Shown one piece after another: positions 34,239 to 42,129 of a stretch of 64,000 nucleotides of DNA (its first letter is position 1; each line of letters begins with the position of its first letter). The translations under genes and the position numbers were made by a program. Below the pieces are notes generated by a model. That model was not told the origin of the DNA. It did not search any database and worked only from the letters and a program-made list of their open reading frames with translations. The DNA comes from Thalassotalea sp. LPB0316 (lineage in GTDB: Bacteria; Pseudomonadota; Gammaproteobacteria; Enterobacterales; Alteromonadaceae), in the NCBI RefSeq assembly GCF_014898095.1, contig NZ_CP062946.1, positions 1,612,001 to 1,676,000 on the forward strand. The letters are read 5' to 3'.

Positions 34239-35191
34239 CGCAACGCTACGCAGTAATCGGTCAGGGCAGTATTGGCAAACGCCACCTCAACAATTTACGC
34301 GCATTATTTCCCGATGCTGTCATCTATTCAGTGTCGGCTAGTGGTCGATCGCCGACAATATTAGCGGCCGCTTCTCATTGTCTTAATCATACTCAAGAGT
34401 TACCAGACTCGCTCAATGGCGTAATTATTGCCTCACCGGCAAGTATGCACTTACTCCACGTTCAAGCCGTTATCGAAAAAACAAAACATTTACTCATAGA
34501 AAAACCGATAGCAAGTTCACTAGCAGATGCCTTACAAATTGAGCAATTGTGCCAACAACACGATATCAAAACACTTGTTGGTTATTGTTTGCGATTTTTA
34601 TCGAGTAGCCAATTTATCAAACAAGCACTAGCACAACATCGCTTTGGCAAAATCTATAGTGTCCAAGCCAGTGTTGGCCAGCACTTAGCAACTTGGCGAA
34701 ACGATAAATCTTATAACACTTCGGTGTCAGCACAAGCAAAATTAGGCGGTGGCGTCTTATTAGAGCTTAGCCATGAGCTTGATTACTTGGCTTGGTTATT
34801 TGGCGAGCTAGATTTTCACGGCGGTGTCATACAACAGTCAAATCTGCTCGAGACCGATGTTGAAGAAATTGCCGATATTTTCTTATCTCATCAGCATACG
34901 GCGATTTCATTACATCTCGATTTTATTCAACAGCAAACCGAGCGCTATTGTCATTTAATTACTGATCAAGGCAAAGTTTGTTGGAATTTACTCACCAATA
35001 GCGTTGAATTACTCGGCGAACAAAGCCAAGTGTTATTTGCCGAACCAGATTGGGATCGCAATCAAATGTACATGGCGCAACTCAATGCCATTTTTGGTCA
35101 ACATCACACTAAAGATAGTGCGCAATTATCACAGGCCAGACAAACGCTAGCACTTGTCGAGACAATAAAAAGCAAAGCGATACGCCGTTAA
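34235..35191 (+). CDS. Gfo/Idh/MocA-family oxidoreductase
   Basis: This 318-residue NAD(P)-dependent oxidoreductase has an N-terminal Rossmann fold (VIGQGSIGKRHLNNLRALFP) and LLIEKPIASSLADALQIEQL with the EKP motif typical of the family, then a C-terminal alpha/beta domain. Proteins of this type recur between the ptmE-like and CMP-sugar synthetase genes in legionaminic clusters and probably make or modify the amino-sugar precursor or the final sugar. The exact step is not known to me. It overlaps the previous gene by four bases. Confidence 0.82.
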   Translation: MTQRYAVIGQGSIGKRHLNNLRALFPDAVIYSVSASGRSPTILAAASHCLNHTQELPDSLNGVIIASPASMHLLHVQAVIEKTKHLLIEKPIASSLADALQIEQLCQQHDIKTLVGYCLRFLSSSQFIKQALAQHRFGKIYSVQASVGQHLATWRNDKSYNTSVSAQAKLGGGVLLELSHELDYLAWLFGELDFHGGVIQQSNLLETDVEEIADIFLSHQHTAISLHLDFIQQQTERYCHLITDQGKVCWNLLTNSVELLGEQSQVLFAEPDWDRNQMYMAQLNAIFGQHHTKDSAQLSQARQTLALVETIKSKAIRR

Positions 35192-35204
35192 TGAGAAACT
35201 CACC

Positions 35205-35900
35205 ATGACAGAAAAAAGTTACGCATTTATTTTTGCCCGTGGCGGCTCAAAGGGCTTACCTGGCAAAAATATTAAGCCGCTAAACGGAAAGCCATTAATT
35301 GCCTATTCAATTGACACGGCATTACAAACAAAGTGCTTTGAAAAGGTTTTTGTTTCGACCGACGATAGTAATATTGCTGATGTTGCGAAAAAATATGGCG
35401 CTGAAGTGATTGACAGACCCGCTCAGTTAGCAACGGATAAGTCACCAGAGTGGCTGTCTTGGCAACACGCGATCGAGTATGTTGAAGGCAGATACGGCGC
35501 CTTTGAGCAGTTTGTTAGCTTACCGGCCACTAGCCCTTTGCGCAGCGCACAAGATGTTATCGATGCAATGACTAAACGCAAAGCACTAGCCGCTGATATT
35601 TGTATTTCAGTGACTGAAGCTAGTCGCAGCCCGTATTTTAATATGGTTAGACTTGATAATGACTGGTGTCGTATCGTGATAGCGCCCGATAGCGATCTAA
35701 CAAGGCGGCAAGATGCCCCTGAAGTGTTTGATATAACAACGGTTGTTTATGCCACAACGCCAACCTTTATCAAGCATAATCAAGGGTTATTTGACGGGCA
35801 GGTTTGCGCGATCACTGTACCGAAAGAGCGGGCTGTTGATATTGATGATATTTACGATTTTTATTTTGCAAAAGCAATATTAGAGGCACAAGGGCAGTAA
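35205..35900 (+). CDS. CMP-nonulosonate synthetase (NeuA/LegF-like)
   Basis: This 231-residue acylneuraminate cytidylyltransferase activates the nine-carbon acid as its CMP derivative, the donor for Maf. The CTP-binding opening FARGGSKGLPGKNIKPLNGK, VFVSTDDSNIADVAKKYGAE, the ATSPLRSAQDV stretch and the C-terminal VDIDDIYDFYFAKA are all present. It is shorter than bifunctional NeuA enzymes and matches LegF/PtmB size. It starts 14 bases after the oxidoreductase and ends 1 base before the SDR. Confidence 0.9.
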   Translation: MTEKSYAFIFARGGSKGLPGKNIKPLNGKPLIAYSIDTALQTKCFEKVFVSTDDSNIADVAKKYGAEVIDRPAQLATDKSPEWLSWQHAIEYVEGRYGAFEQFVSLPATSPLRSAQDVIDAMTKRKALAADICISVTEASRSPYFNMVRLDNDWCRIVIAPDSDLTRRQDAPEVFDITTVVYATTPTFIKHNQGLFDGQVCAITVPKERAVDIDDIYDFYFAKAILEAQGQ

Positions 35901-35901
35901 G

Positions 35902-36648
35902 ATGATTTTGACAAATAAACATATTCTTATTCTTGGTGGCTTAGGTTTACTGGGTAAAGCCGTTGCTCAATCAGCTCATGAGCAGGGCGCCAAGCTAATT
36001 GTTGCCGATCTCGATATCGATGGCTTAAAGCAACATTTCGAAAACTGGCAAAACGTCGAAATTAGACAACTTGATGTAACCAATGAGCAACAAGTTATTG
36101 CGTTTTTCGATTCAATCGAAGTACTTGATGGCGCAGTTAATTGTACCTACCCACGCAATCAACAATACGGCGCACACTTTTTTGATGTAAGCCTTGCGAG
36201 TTTTAATGAAAATGTCAGTCTTCATCTCGGCTCCGCGTTTTTAATTTCACAGCAATGTGCCAAGCTATTTAACCGATTGCAACAGCCATTTTCACTGGTC
36301 AATATCTCGTCAATTTACGGTGTTAACGCACCCGATTTTTCAATCTATGAAAATACCCCTATGACTATGCCAGTAGAGTACGCAGCGATTAAATCGGCGC
36401 TCTTACACTTAAATAAATACATTGTTAAGTACGTTAAAGATAGCCGTTTTCGGATTAATGCTATTAGCCCTGGTGGGATTTTTGATCATCAGCCAACAGA
36501 CTTCCTTAAAGCTTATCAAGCAAAAACGCATGGCCAAGGGATGTTAAGTATTAACGACTTTGTTGGTACGATTAACTATTTGTTGTCAGAGCAAGCTAAG
36601 TTTGTCACCGGACAAAACATCATTATTGACGATGGCTTTACCTTATAG
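35902..36648 (+). CDS. SDR oxidoreductase of the nonulosonate cluster (PtmA-like)
   Basis: This 248-residue classical SDR has ILGGLGLLGKAVAQSAHEQG as its coenzyme motif, VNISSIYG (catalytic Ser) and Y160-x3-K164 (EYAAIKSALLHLN), ending with VTGQNIIIDDGFTL. It corresponds in position and size to PtmA of Campylobacter, which takes part in the sugar pathway of flagellin modification; the reaction in this organism is uncertain. It is the last gene of the sugar run, 190 bases before flrA. Confidence 0.85.
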   Translation: MILTNKHILILGGLGLLGKAVAQSAHEQGAKLIVADLDIDGLKQHFENWQNVEIRQLDVTNEQQVIAFFDSIEVLDGAVNCTYPRNQQYGAHFFDVSLASFNENVSLHLGSAFLISQQCAKLFNRLQQPFSLVNISSIYGVNAPDFSIYENTPMTMPVEYAAIKSALLHLNKYIVKYVKDSRFRINAISPGGIFDHQPTDFLKAYQAKTHGQGMLSINDFVGTINYLLSEQAKFVTGQNIIIDDGFTL

Positions 36649-36756
36649 GTGCTTGCAAGCGTTAGAAAAAACTGCAAGAAGCTCGTAGAACGTGGGGTTA
36701 CAGGCGATTTAATAGTTGAATGTCAATTTTATGTCGCATCTGGTGTCAATTATTTG

Positions 36757-36784
36757 TTGAATTACTGTCGCTCGTTGTTAGAAT
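36757..36784 (+). promoter_or_regulatory. Possible sigma-70 promoter of flrA
   Basis: TTGAAT (36757-36762), 16 bases, TAGAAT (36779-36784) lies 53 bases before flrA. No sigma-54 or sigma-28 box is seen in this 189-base spacer, as expected for the class I master regulator. Two TGTCAATT copies (36721 and 36744) stand upstream. Confidence 0.35.
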
Positions 36785-36837
36785 TCAAATATAACAAATA
36801 GACTCGTTATCGAGTTAAAAAAGAATAGGTTTGAAGT

Positions 36838-38307
36838 ATGCAGGGTCAGAAACTTATTATTATTGTTGATAATAATGAGGCACGTCGTTATCAATTAGAA
36901 ACCGTTTTCTCTTTTGTTGGAGAAAATTTCACTTCTTGTCGCTTAGACGAATTAACACACATCTTTAAACCACAAGATAATATTTTAACCATTGTGCTTG
37001 CCGGCGAATTAGACGAAGGCGCGATTGAATTTGTCAAAAACAATCCGGCAATGCCGTTTATTCTGCACGATGTCGTCGACAGTCATGCATTAGAGCAAAG
37101 AGCGAATGTCTTAGGTCAACTCTCTGTACCGTTAAATTATGCGCAGTTAACTGAGCTGATCCACCATTGCCATCAATATCAGAATAAACTGCCGTCGAAA
37201 CGTCGTGGTAATTCCGGTAATAGCCCACTGTTTCGCTCGCTAGTAGGTGTTAGTGAGCCGATGCAACAGGTCCGCTTTTTAATCGAGCAAGTTGCTCCGA
37301 CTGCAGCTAATGTACTGATTTTAGGCGAGTCAGGCACAGGTAAAGAAGTTGTAGCCCGTAATATTCACAATTTGTCAGATCGTGCTAAAGCGCCATTCGT
37401 GCCCGTTAACTGCGGTGCAATCCCTGGTGAGTTATTAGAAAGTGAATTATTTGGTCATGAAAAAGGGGCATTTACCGGGGCGATTTCAACGCGAAAAGGG
37501 CGCTTTGAGCTTGCTGAGGGCGGCACGCTATTTTTAGATGAAATAGGTGATATGCCGCAGCCGATGCAGGTTAAATTACTTCGAGTACTACAAGAGCGAA
37601 CCTTTGAGCGCGTTGGTGGTGCAAAGAGTATTAAAACCAATGTTAGGGTCGTTGCTGCTACTCACCAAGACCTTGAAAGTATGATCGAATCTAACGATTT
37701 TCGAGAGGACTTGTTTTACCGCTTAAACGTTTTTCCAATTGAAACACCAGCGCTGCGCGAGCGCAAAGAAGATATTCCGCTGTTGTTAAAAGAGCTCACT
37801 GCTCGTTTTGAAGCAGAACAAGGGCAAAGTGTTCGTTTTACTGAACAAGCTATCTTATCGTTGCAAGAGCATCCGTGGGCAGGTAACGTGAGAGAATTAT
37901 CCAACTTGATTGAGCGCATGATCATTATGTACGCCGATCAAGTGATAGATGTCAGTGAGTTACCAAGAAAGTACCAGCACATCGATACGGAAACTTACCA
38001 ACCTGAATATCCAGAAGAGTTACAAGAACGCGAGGCGATTAACGAGCTATTTGCCGGTTTTGACTACGATGATGATGAATCAGACGATAACGGCTACGAT
38101 GATGACGATGAACCACAAGCATTAGGTTTTGGTCAGCTACCTGAAGATGGGGTTAACGTAAAAGAATACCTAGCAGAGTTAGAAGTTTCACTCATTGAGC
38201 AAGCCCTTGAACGCACTGATAACGTCGTTGCACGCAGTGCCGAACTATTGGGTATGCGCCGCACCACACTAGTGGAGAAAATGCGCAAATACGGCTTGTC
38301 TAAGTAG
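36838..38307 (+). CDS. flrA: FlrA/FleQ, sigma-54-dependent flagellar master regulator
   Basis: FlrA activates class II flagellar promoters. The 489-residue protein has a degenerate receiver-like FleQ domain (about 1-115), an AAA+ ATPase with Walker A GESGTGKE (163-170) and the sigma-54 contact loop GAFTGA (210-215), and a C-terminal Fis helix-turn-helix ([20 protein letters not shown]). The LFRS motif at 131-134, used by FleQ to bind cyclic di-GMP, is present, so c-di-GMP may repress motility through it. An unusually acidic Asp-rich linker (about 400-425) separates ATPase and DNA-binding parts. Confidence 0.95.
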   Translation: MQGQKLIIIVDNNEARRYQLETVFSFVGENFTSCRLDELTHIFKPQDNILTIVLAGELDEGAIEFVKNNPAMPFILHDVVDSHALEQRANVLGQLSVPLNYAQLTELIHHCHQYQNKLPSKRRGNSGNSPLFRSLVGVSEPMQQVRFLIEQVAPTAANVLILGESGTGKEVVARNIHNLSDRAKAPFVPVNCGAIPGELLESELFGHEKGAFTGAISTRKGRFELAEGGTLFLDEIGDMPQPMQVKLLRVLQERTFERVGGAKSIKTNVRVVAATHQDLESMIESNDFREDLFYRLNVFPIETPALRERKEDIPLLLKELTARFEAEQGQSVRFTEQAILSLQEHPWAGNVRELSNLIERMIIMYADQVIDVSELPRKYQHIDTETYQPEYPEELQEREAINELFAGFDYDDDESDDNGYDDDDEPQALGFGQLPEDGVNVKEYLAELEVSLIEQALERTDNVVARSAELLGMRRTTLVEKMRKYGLSK

Positions 38308-38316
38308 GACTCTCGT

Positions 38317-38970
38317 TTGGCTAACTCAACGAACAAATCGGTTATTATGATTGGCTCTGGTGGCCATGCCAGTGTGCTACTTGATATCCTGCTAAAGCAA
38401 AAAGTTGATGTGATCGCGGTATCTTCTAATGAAGAAGTGATTGAACGCACTATTTTTAAAGGCATCAAACACATCAAAGGTAATGAAGGGGTTTTAGCCT
38501 ACTCGTCAAATGACGTGCTCTTGGTCAACGGTGTTGGCGCTATGCCGGGTAGCGATATTCGCAGAAAAATCCATAAAAACTTTACTGAGCAAGGCTATCA
38601 GTTCTTAACCGTTATTGCTGATGATGCTTATGTCTCTGAGTATGCAACACTAGCACAAGGTGTTCAGGTACTTTCTATGGCTGTAATCCAAGCCGGTGCC
38701 ACTGTCGGTGAAGCCAGTATTATTAACACCAAAGCGTCAGTTGACCACGACTGCCAGCTTGGTTTCAACAACCATATCGCACCAGGGGCTACCTTAAGTG
38801 GCCAAGTTGTCACCGGTGAAAACGTTCATATCGGCACCGGTGCTAATGTTATTCAATGTCTTGAAATTGGTAGTAACAGCGTCATTGGTGCGGGGGCTAC
38901 GCTAACTAAAAACCTTGGTCACAACCAAATAGTTTATCCGGCGCGAAACTTTATTTGTTCTCGTCAATAA
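38317..38970 (+). CDS. NeuD/PglD/LegH-like sugar O/N-acetyltransferase
   Basis: This 217-residue protein has an N-terminal Rossmann-like PglD_N domain (KSVIMIGSGGHASVLLDILL) and a C-terminal left-handed beta-helix of hexapeptide repeats (INTKASVDHDCQLG, HIAPGATLSG, HIGTGANVIQ, VIGAGATLTK) with the expected catalytic His in DHDC. In the legionaminic pathway LegH acetylates the 4-amino group. The start is TTG with AGGA seven bases upstream; the next Met is inside the first strand. It is 9 bases after flrA, so a sugar gene is co-transcribed with the master regulator, away from its pathway partners. Confidence 0.85.
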   Translation: MANSTNKSVIMIGSGGHASVLLDILLKQKVDVIAVSSNEEVIERTIFKGIKHIKGNEGVLAYSSNDVLLVNGVGAMPGSDIRRKIHKNFTEQGYQFLTVIADDAYVSEYATLAQGVQVLSMAVIQAGATVGEASIINTKASVDHDCQLGFNNHIAPGATLSGQVVTGENVHIGTGANVIQCLEIGSNSVIGAGATLTKNLGHNQIVYPARNFICSRQ

Positions 38971-39062
38971 ACCTAAATAAGGCGATAGTTAACGTCGACA
39001 AACAATTGACACCTCCCTTTGTCTTCTTTCTAATTCATTGAAAATAAACAGTTTTTTGTGTT

Positions 39063-39079
39063 TGGCTTGTATTTTGCTC
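39063..39079 (+). promoter_or_regulatory. Sigma-54 promoter of flrBC
   Basis: TGGCTT (39063-39068), GTATT, TTGCTC (39074-39079) is a good -24/-12 element 35 bases before flrB, consistent with class II control by FlrA. Confidence 0.75.
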
Positions 39080-39113
39080 TATCCGTTGTGTGTTTATAAT
39101 GGAGTGAGCAAAT

Positions 39114-40253
39114 ATGACCATTGCAGTACAGTCATCTGCGCCAAAATCGGCAATTAATACACCTAATGTTCTCAACATTACTGGTGGCTTTCCGGTTTAT
39201 CAGTCAAGTAAGCAGATCAGTGAGTTGAAGCAGGAAAATGCTCAACTTAACGAACTAATCGACCGCATGCCCAACGGTGTCGTGATTTTAGACGGCAACG
39301 GTGTCGTGACAAAAATTAATGCAATGGCTAAAACACTACTTGATGAGCCAATATTAGGGCAGGCCTGGGCGCAAGTGATCAAACGTTCTTTCCAACCGCG
39401 CAAAGACGATTGGCACGAGGTCTCTTTAAAAGATGGTCGTCGGGTGAAATTAGAAATTTCTTCCGTCGGCAATAAGCCAGGTCAACTCATTACTATCACT
39501 GACTTAACTGAAACTCGTTTACTGCAAGACAAGCTCTCTCACATGCAACGTTTGTCATCGCTCGGTAAGATGGTGTCAAGCCTTGCTCACCAAATTCGCA
39601 CGCCATTATCATCGGCGATGCTTTATTGCGCAAATTTGAAAAACGGCAAATTAACGACGCAAGCAAGAGATAAATTTCAAGATAAACTGATGACACGACT
39701 GCAAGATTTAGAAAGCCAAGTCAACGATATGCTGTTGTTTTCAAAGAGTGGCAGTGAGCAAGTGGTTGAGGTTGTCTCAGTGAACGATACCGTCAAACGA
39801 GCCTATGCAACCATTGAAGGTGCTTGTGAAAAATATCAAGCACAAGTCAATTTACAGCTTTGCCAAGACGACTGTCAAATTCTAGCGAACCAACACGCTT
39901 TAAGTGGTGCGATCCAAAACCTAATCAACAACAGTTTAGAGATTATTGGCCGTGGTGCCAAAGTCAATGTTCGCACATACTGTAGCCCAACAGCAGCGTT
40001 TATTTCTGTACAAGATAACGGTCCAGGTATTGCCCCCGAATTTGCTGAAAAAGTATTCGAGCCGTTCTATACCTCTCGTTCACAAGGTACAGGTCTTGGT
40101 CTAGCGGTCGTCAAGTCCGTGCTCAAAGCCCATCAAGGGCAAGTTCATTTATTGAGTAAGTCGGGTGAGGGCGCGCATTTTTGTCTTGAAATTCCGCTCG
40201 CAAGCCAAATTAATCAAACACCTAGTGTAAAACCGGAGGCTGAATATGAGTAA
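39114..40253 (+). CDS. flrB: FlrB/FleS, flagellar sensor histidine kinase
   Basis: FlrB phosphorylates FlrC. The 379-residue soluble kinase has an N-terminal coiled stretch, a PAS domain (about 45-130; LIDRMPNGVVILDGNGVVTK), a HisKA domain with H159 in SLAHQIRTPLSS, and a HATPase domain with VQDNGPGIAPEFAEKVFEPF and GTGLGLAVVKSV. There are no membrane segments, as in Vibrio FlrB. It overlaps flrC by eight bases. Confidence 0.95.
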   Translation: MTIAVQSSAPKSAINTPNVLNITGGFPVYQSSKQISELKQENAQLNELIDRMPNGVVILDGNGVVTKINAMAKTLLDEPILGQAWAQVIKRSFQPRKDDWHEVSLKDGRRVKLEISSVGNKPGQLITITDLTETRLLQDKLSHMQRLSSLGKMVSSLAHQIRTPLSSAMLYCANLKNGKLTTQARDKFQDKLMTRLQDLESQVNDMLLFSKSGSEQVVEVVSVNDTVKRAYATIEGACEKYQAQVNLQLCQDDCQILANQHALSGAIQNLINNSLEIIGRGAKVNVRTYCSPTAAFISVQDNGPGIAPEFAEKVFEPFYTSRSQGTGLGLAVVKSVLKAHQGQVHLLSKSGEGAHFCLEIPLASQINQTPSVKPEAEYE

Positions 40254-41589
40254 TAAACAGATTTTAGTTGTTGAAGACGATTTCGGTTTACGGGAAGCCT
40301 TGGTTGATACACTGAGCCTTGCCGGCTTTGATTGCGTTGAAGCCGATTGTGGTGAGGCGGCCTTAATAAAGCTCAAAGAGCACCATGTCGATATGGTGAT
40401 CTCTGATGTTCAAATGGGTGGTATGTCGGGACTAAACTTATTGAAGAATATCAAGCATAGCTTTCCCGATTTACCGGTATTGATCATGACCGCTTACGGT
40501 ACGATTAATGACGCGGTGCAAGCGATGAAAGACGGTGCAAGTAATTACATGGCAAAGCCCTTTGCGCCAGAAGTGCTATTAAACTTGGTTAATCAATATA
40601 TGCCAGCTGAGTTTAGTGGTGATAATCAGCCGGTAGTTGAAGACGCCAGAAGTGTTGAACTACTTCAGCTTGCCAAAAAAGTGGCGATAACAGATGCCTC
40701 AGTAATGGTGCTTGGACCGAGTGGTTCGGGTAAAGAAGTACTCGCACAATACGTGCACAATAATTCACTGCGCAAAGATCAGCCTTTTGTTGCGATTAAC
40801 TGTGCTGCAATTCCAGAAAATATGCTAGAAGCGACGTTATTCGGTTACGAAAAAGGTGCATTCACTGGCGCGATTCAGGCGTGCCCTGGCAAATTTGAGC
40901 AAGCCCAAGGCGGTACTATTTTACTGGATGAAATTACCGAAATGGATTTGGGCTTACAAGCTAAAATTTTACGTGTGTTGCAAGAGCGTGAAGTTGAACG
41001 GTTAGGTGGCAGAAAAACCATTGACCTAGACGTACGTGTGATTGCAACGAGTAACCGTGATCTAAAAGAAGCCGTTAATGAAGGAGTTTTTCGTGAGGAT
41101 TTATACTATCGCCTAAATGTATTTCCACTGACATGGTTGCCATTAGCTCAGCGCAGTGACGATATTATCCCGTTGGCAGAGCACTTGATAAGTCGTCATT
41201 GTCAAAAAAGTGGTCAAGCGATAGCGCATTTAACTCAATCGGCTAAACATAAATTGGCCAATTACAGCTGGCCGGGTAATGTTCGAGAACTCGATAACGT
41301 AATCCAGCGAGCACTTATTCTGCATATTAACAACACGATCGAGTCGAGTGATATCTTGATTGAAAATATCGAGCCGATCGCTATTCAAAGTGCGAAAGTC
41401 GATGAGAAAAAGCTTGATGACAACTTGGGTAATGAGCTTAAGCAGCAAGAACATCAGATTATTCTTGATACTTTGCAAGCTTGCCAGGGCAGTCGAAAAG
41501 CCGTGGCTGAAAAGCTAGGTATTAGCCCGCGAACATTGCGCTATAAAATCGCAAAAATGCGAGAAAACGGTATCGCTATCCCCGCCTAA
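40246..41589 (+). CDS. flrC: FlrC/FleR, sigma-54-dependent response regulator
   Basis: FlrC activates class III genes (hook, basal body, first flagellin). The 447-residue protein has a receiver domain with D54 (ISDVQMGGMSG), an AAA+ domain with GPSGSGKEVLAQYVH and GAFTGA intact, and a Fis-type C-terminal helix-turn-helix (SRKAVAEKLGISPRTLRYKI). Overlap with flrB implies translational coupling. A terminator hairpin follows 20 bases after the stop. Confidence 0.95.
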   Translation: MSNKQILVVEDDFGLREALVDTLSLAGFDCVEADCGEAALIKLKEHHVDMVISDVQMGGMSGLNLLKNIKHSFPDLPVLIMTAYGTINDAVQAMKDGASNYMAKPFAPEVLLNLVNQYMPAEFSGDNQPVVEDARSVELLQLAKKVAITDASVMVLGPSGSGKEVLAQYVHNNSLRKDQPFVAINCAAIPENMLEATLFGYEKGAFTGAIQACPGKFEQAQGGTILLDEITEMDLGLQAKILRVLQEREVERLGGRKTIDLDVRVIATSNRDLKEAVNEGVFREDLYYRLNVFPLTWLPLAQRSDDIIPLAEHLISRHCQKSGQAIAHLTQSAKHKLANYSWPGNVRELDNVIQRALILHINNTIESSDILIENIEPIAIQSAKVDEKKLDDNLGNELKQQEHQIILDTLQACQGSRKAVAEKLGISPRTLRYKIAKMRENGIAIPA

Positions 41590-41608
41590 AATATCACCAA
41601 ATCTCTTC

Positions 41609-41646
41609 TTGGGGTCAGAGTCAATTAACTCTGACTCCAAATTTTT
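41609..41646 (+). terminator. Terminator after flrC, REP-like palindrome
   Basis: TTGGGGTCAGAGT (41609-41621) pairs with ACTCTGACTCCAA (41628-41640), one G-U pair, then ATTTTT. It functions as an intrinsic terminator. The GGGGTCAGAGT core resembles palindromes found next to REP-associated tyrosine transposases in marine gammaproteobacteria, so it could be a domesticated REP unit. Confidence 0.8.
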
Positions 41647-41703
41647 AGCAAAATTTTATATGTAAAACAACGGATTACCAATATGTAAAATAATGTAATG
41701 CGT

Positions 41704-41720
41704 TGGCACTATGCTTGCTT
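41704..41720 (+). promoter_or_regulatory. Sigma-54 promoter of fliEFGHIJ
   Basis: TGGCAC (41704-41709), TATGC, TTGCTT (41715-41720) matches the -24/-12 consensus fully and lies 54 bases before fliE. Confidence 0.88.
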
Positions 41721-41773
41721 TGATAGGTTATAGGTTTTTTTATAAACAAATAATTGACACAAGCGAGTTCATC

Positions 41774-42112
41774 ATGGATATCAAAGGCAATTCTCTTTAC
41801 GCTCAAATGCAAAGTATGGCACTTGAAGCAACGGGTAATCGTTTGCCTACACAAATGAATACCCAAGTAAATCAGGTCAATAATTCAGGCAGTGATTTTG
41901 CCAACTTACTTTCAGATGCGGTTAACAAAGTTAATGACGTACAAAAAGAAGCGGGCGAAAAAAGAACAGCGTTTGAATTAGGTGATCAAAATGTGACGCT
42001 TGCTGAAACAATGATAGCAGCACAAAAAGCCAGTATTGCCTTTGATGCAACGGTGCAGGTTCGCAACAAGTTTGTTGAAGCCTACAAAGAAATTATGAGC
42101 ATGCCGGTATAA
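41774..42112 (+). CDS. fliE: FliE, MS-ring/rod junction protein
   Basis: FliE connects the MS ring to the proximal rod. The 112-residue protein shows FANLLSDAVNKVNDVQKEAG, FELGDQNVTLAETMIAAQKA and VQVRNKFVEAYKEIMSMPV, all standard. A longer in-frame start at 41711 lies within the sigma-54 promoter and cannot be used; ATG 41774 gives the family length. Confidence 0.94.
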   Translation: MDIKGNSLYAQMQSMALEATGNRLPTQMNTQVNQVNNSGSDFANLLSDAVNKVNDVQKEAGEKRTAFELGDQNVTLAETMIAAQKASIAFDATVQVRNKFVEAYKEIMSMPV

Positions 42113-42129
42113 GCTAGCGGAGAAGTATA

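Noticed and set aside
33000..36648. Pseudaminic acid rather than legionaminic pathway
   Set aside because: No PseB/PseC/PseG/PseI-type signatures were seen; the LegB signature and the CBS-nucleotidyltransferase favour the legionaminic type.
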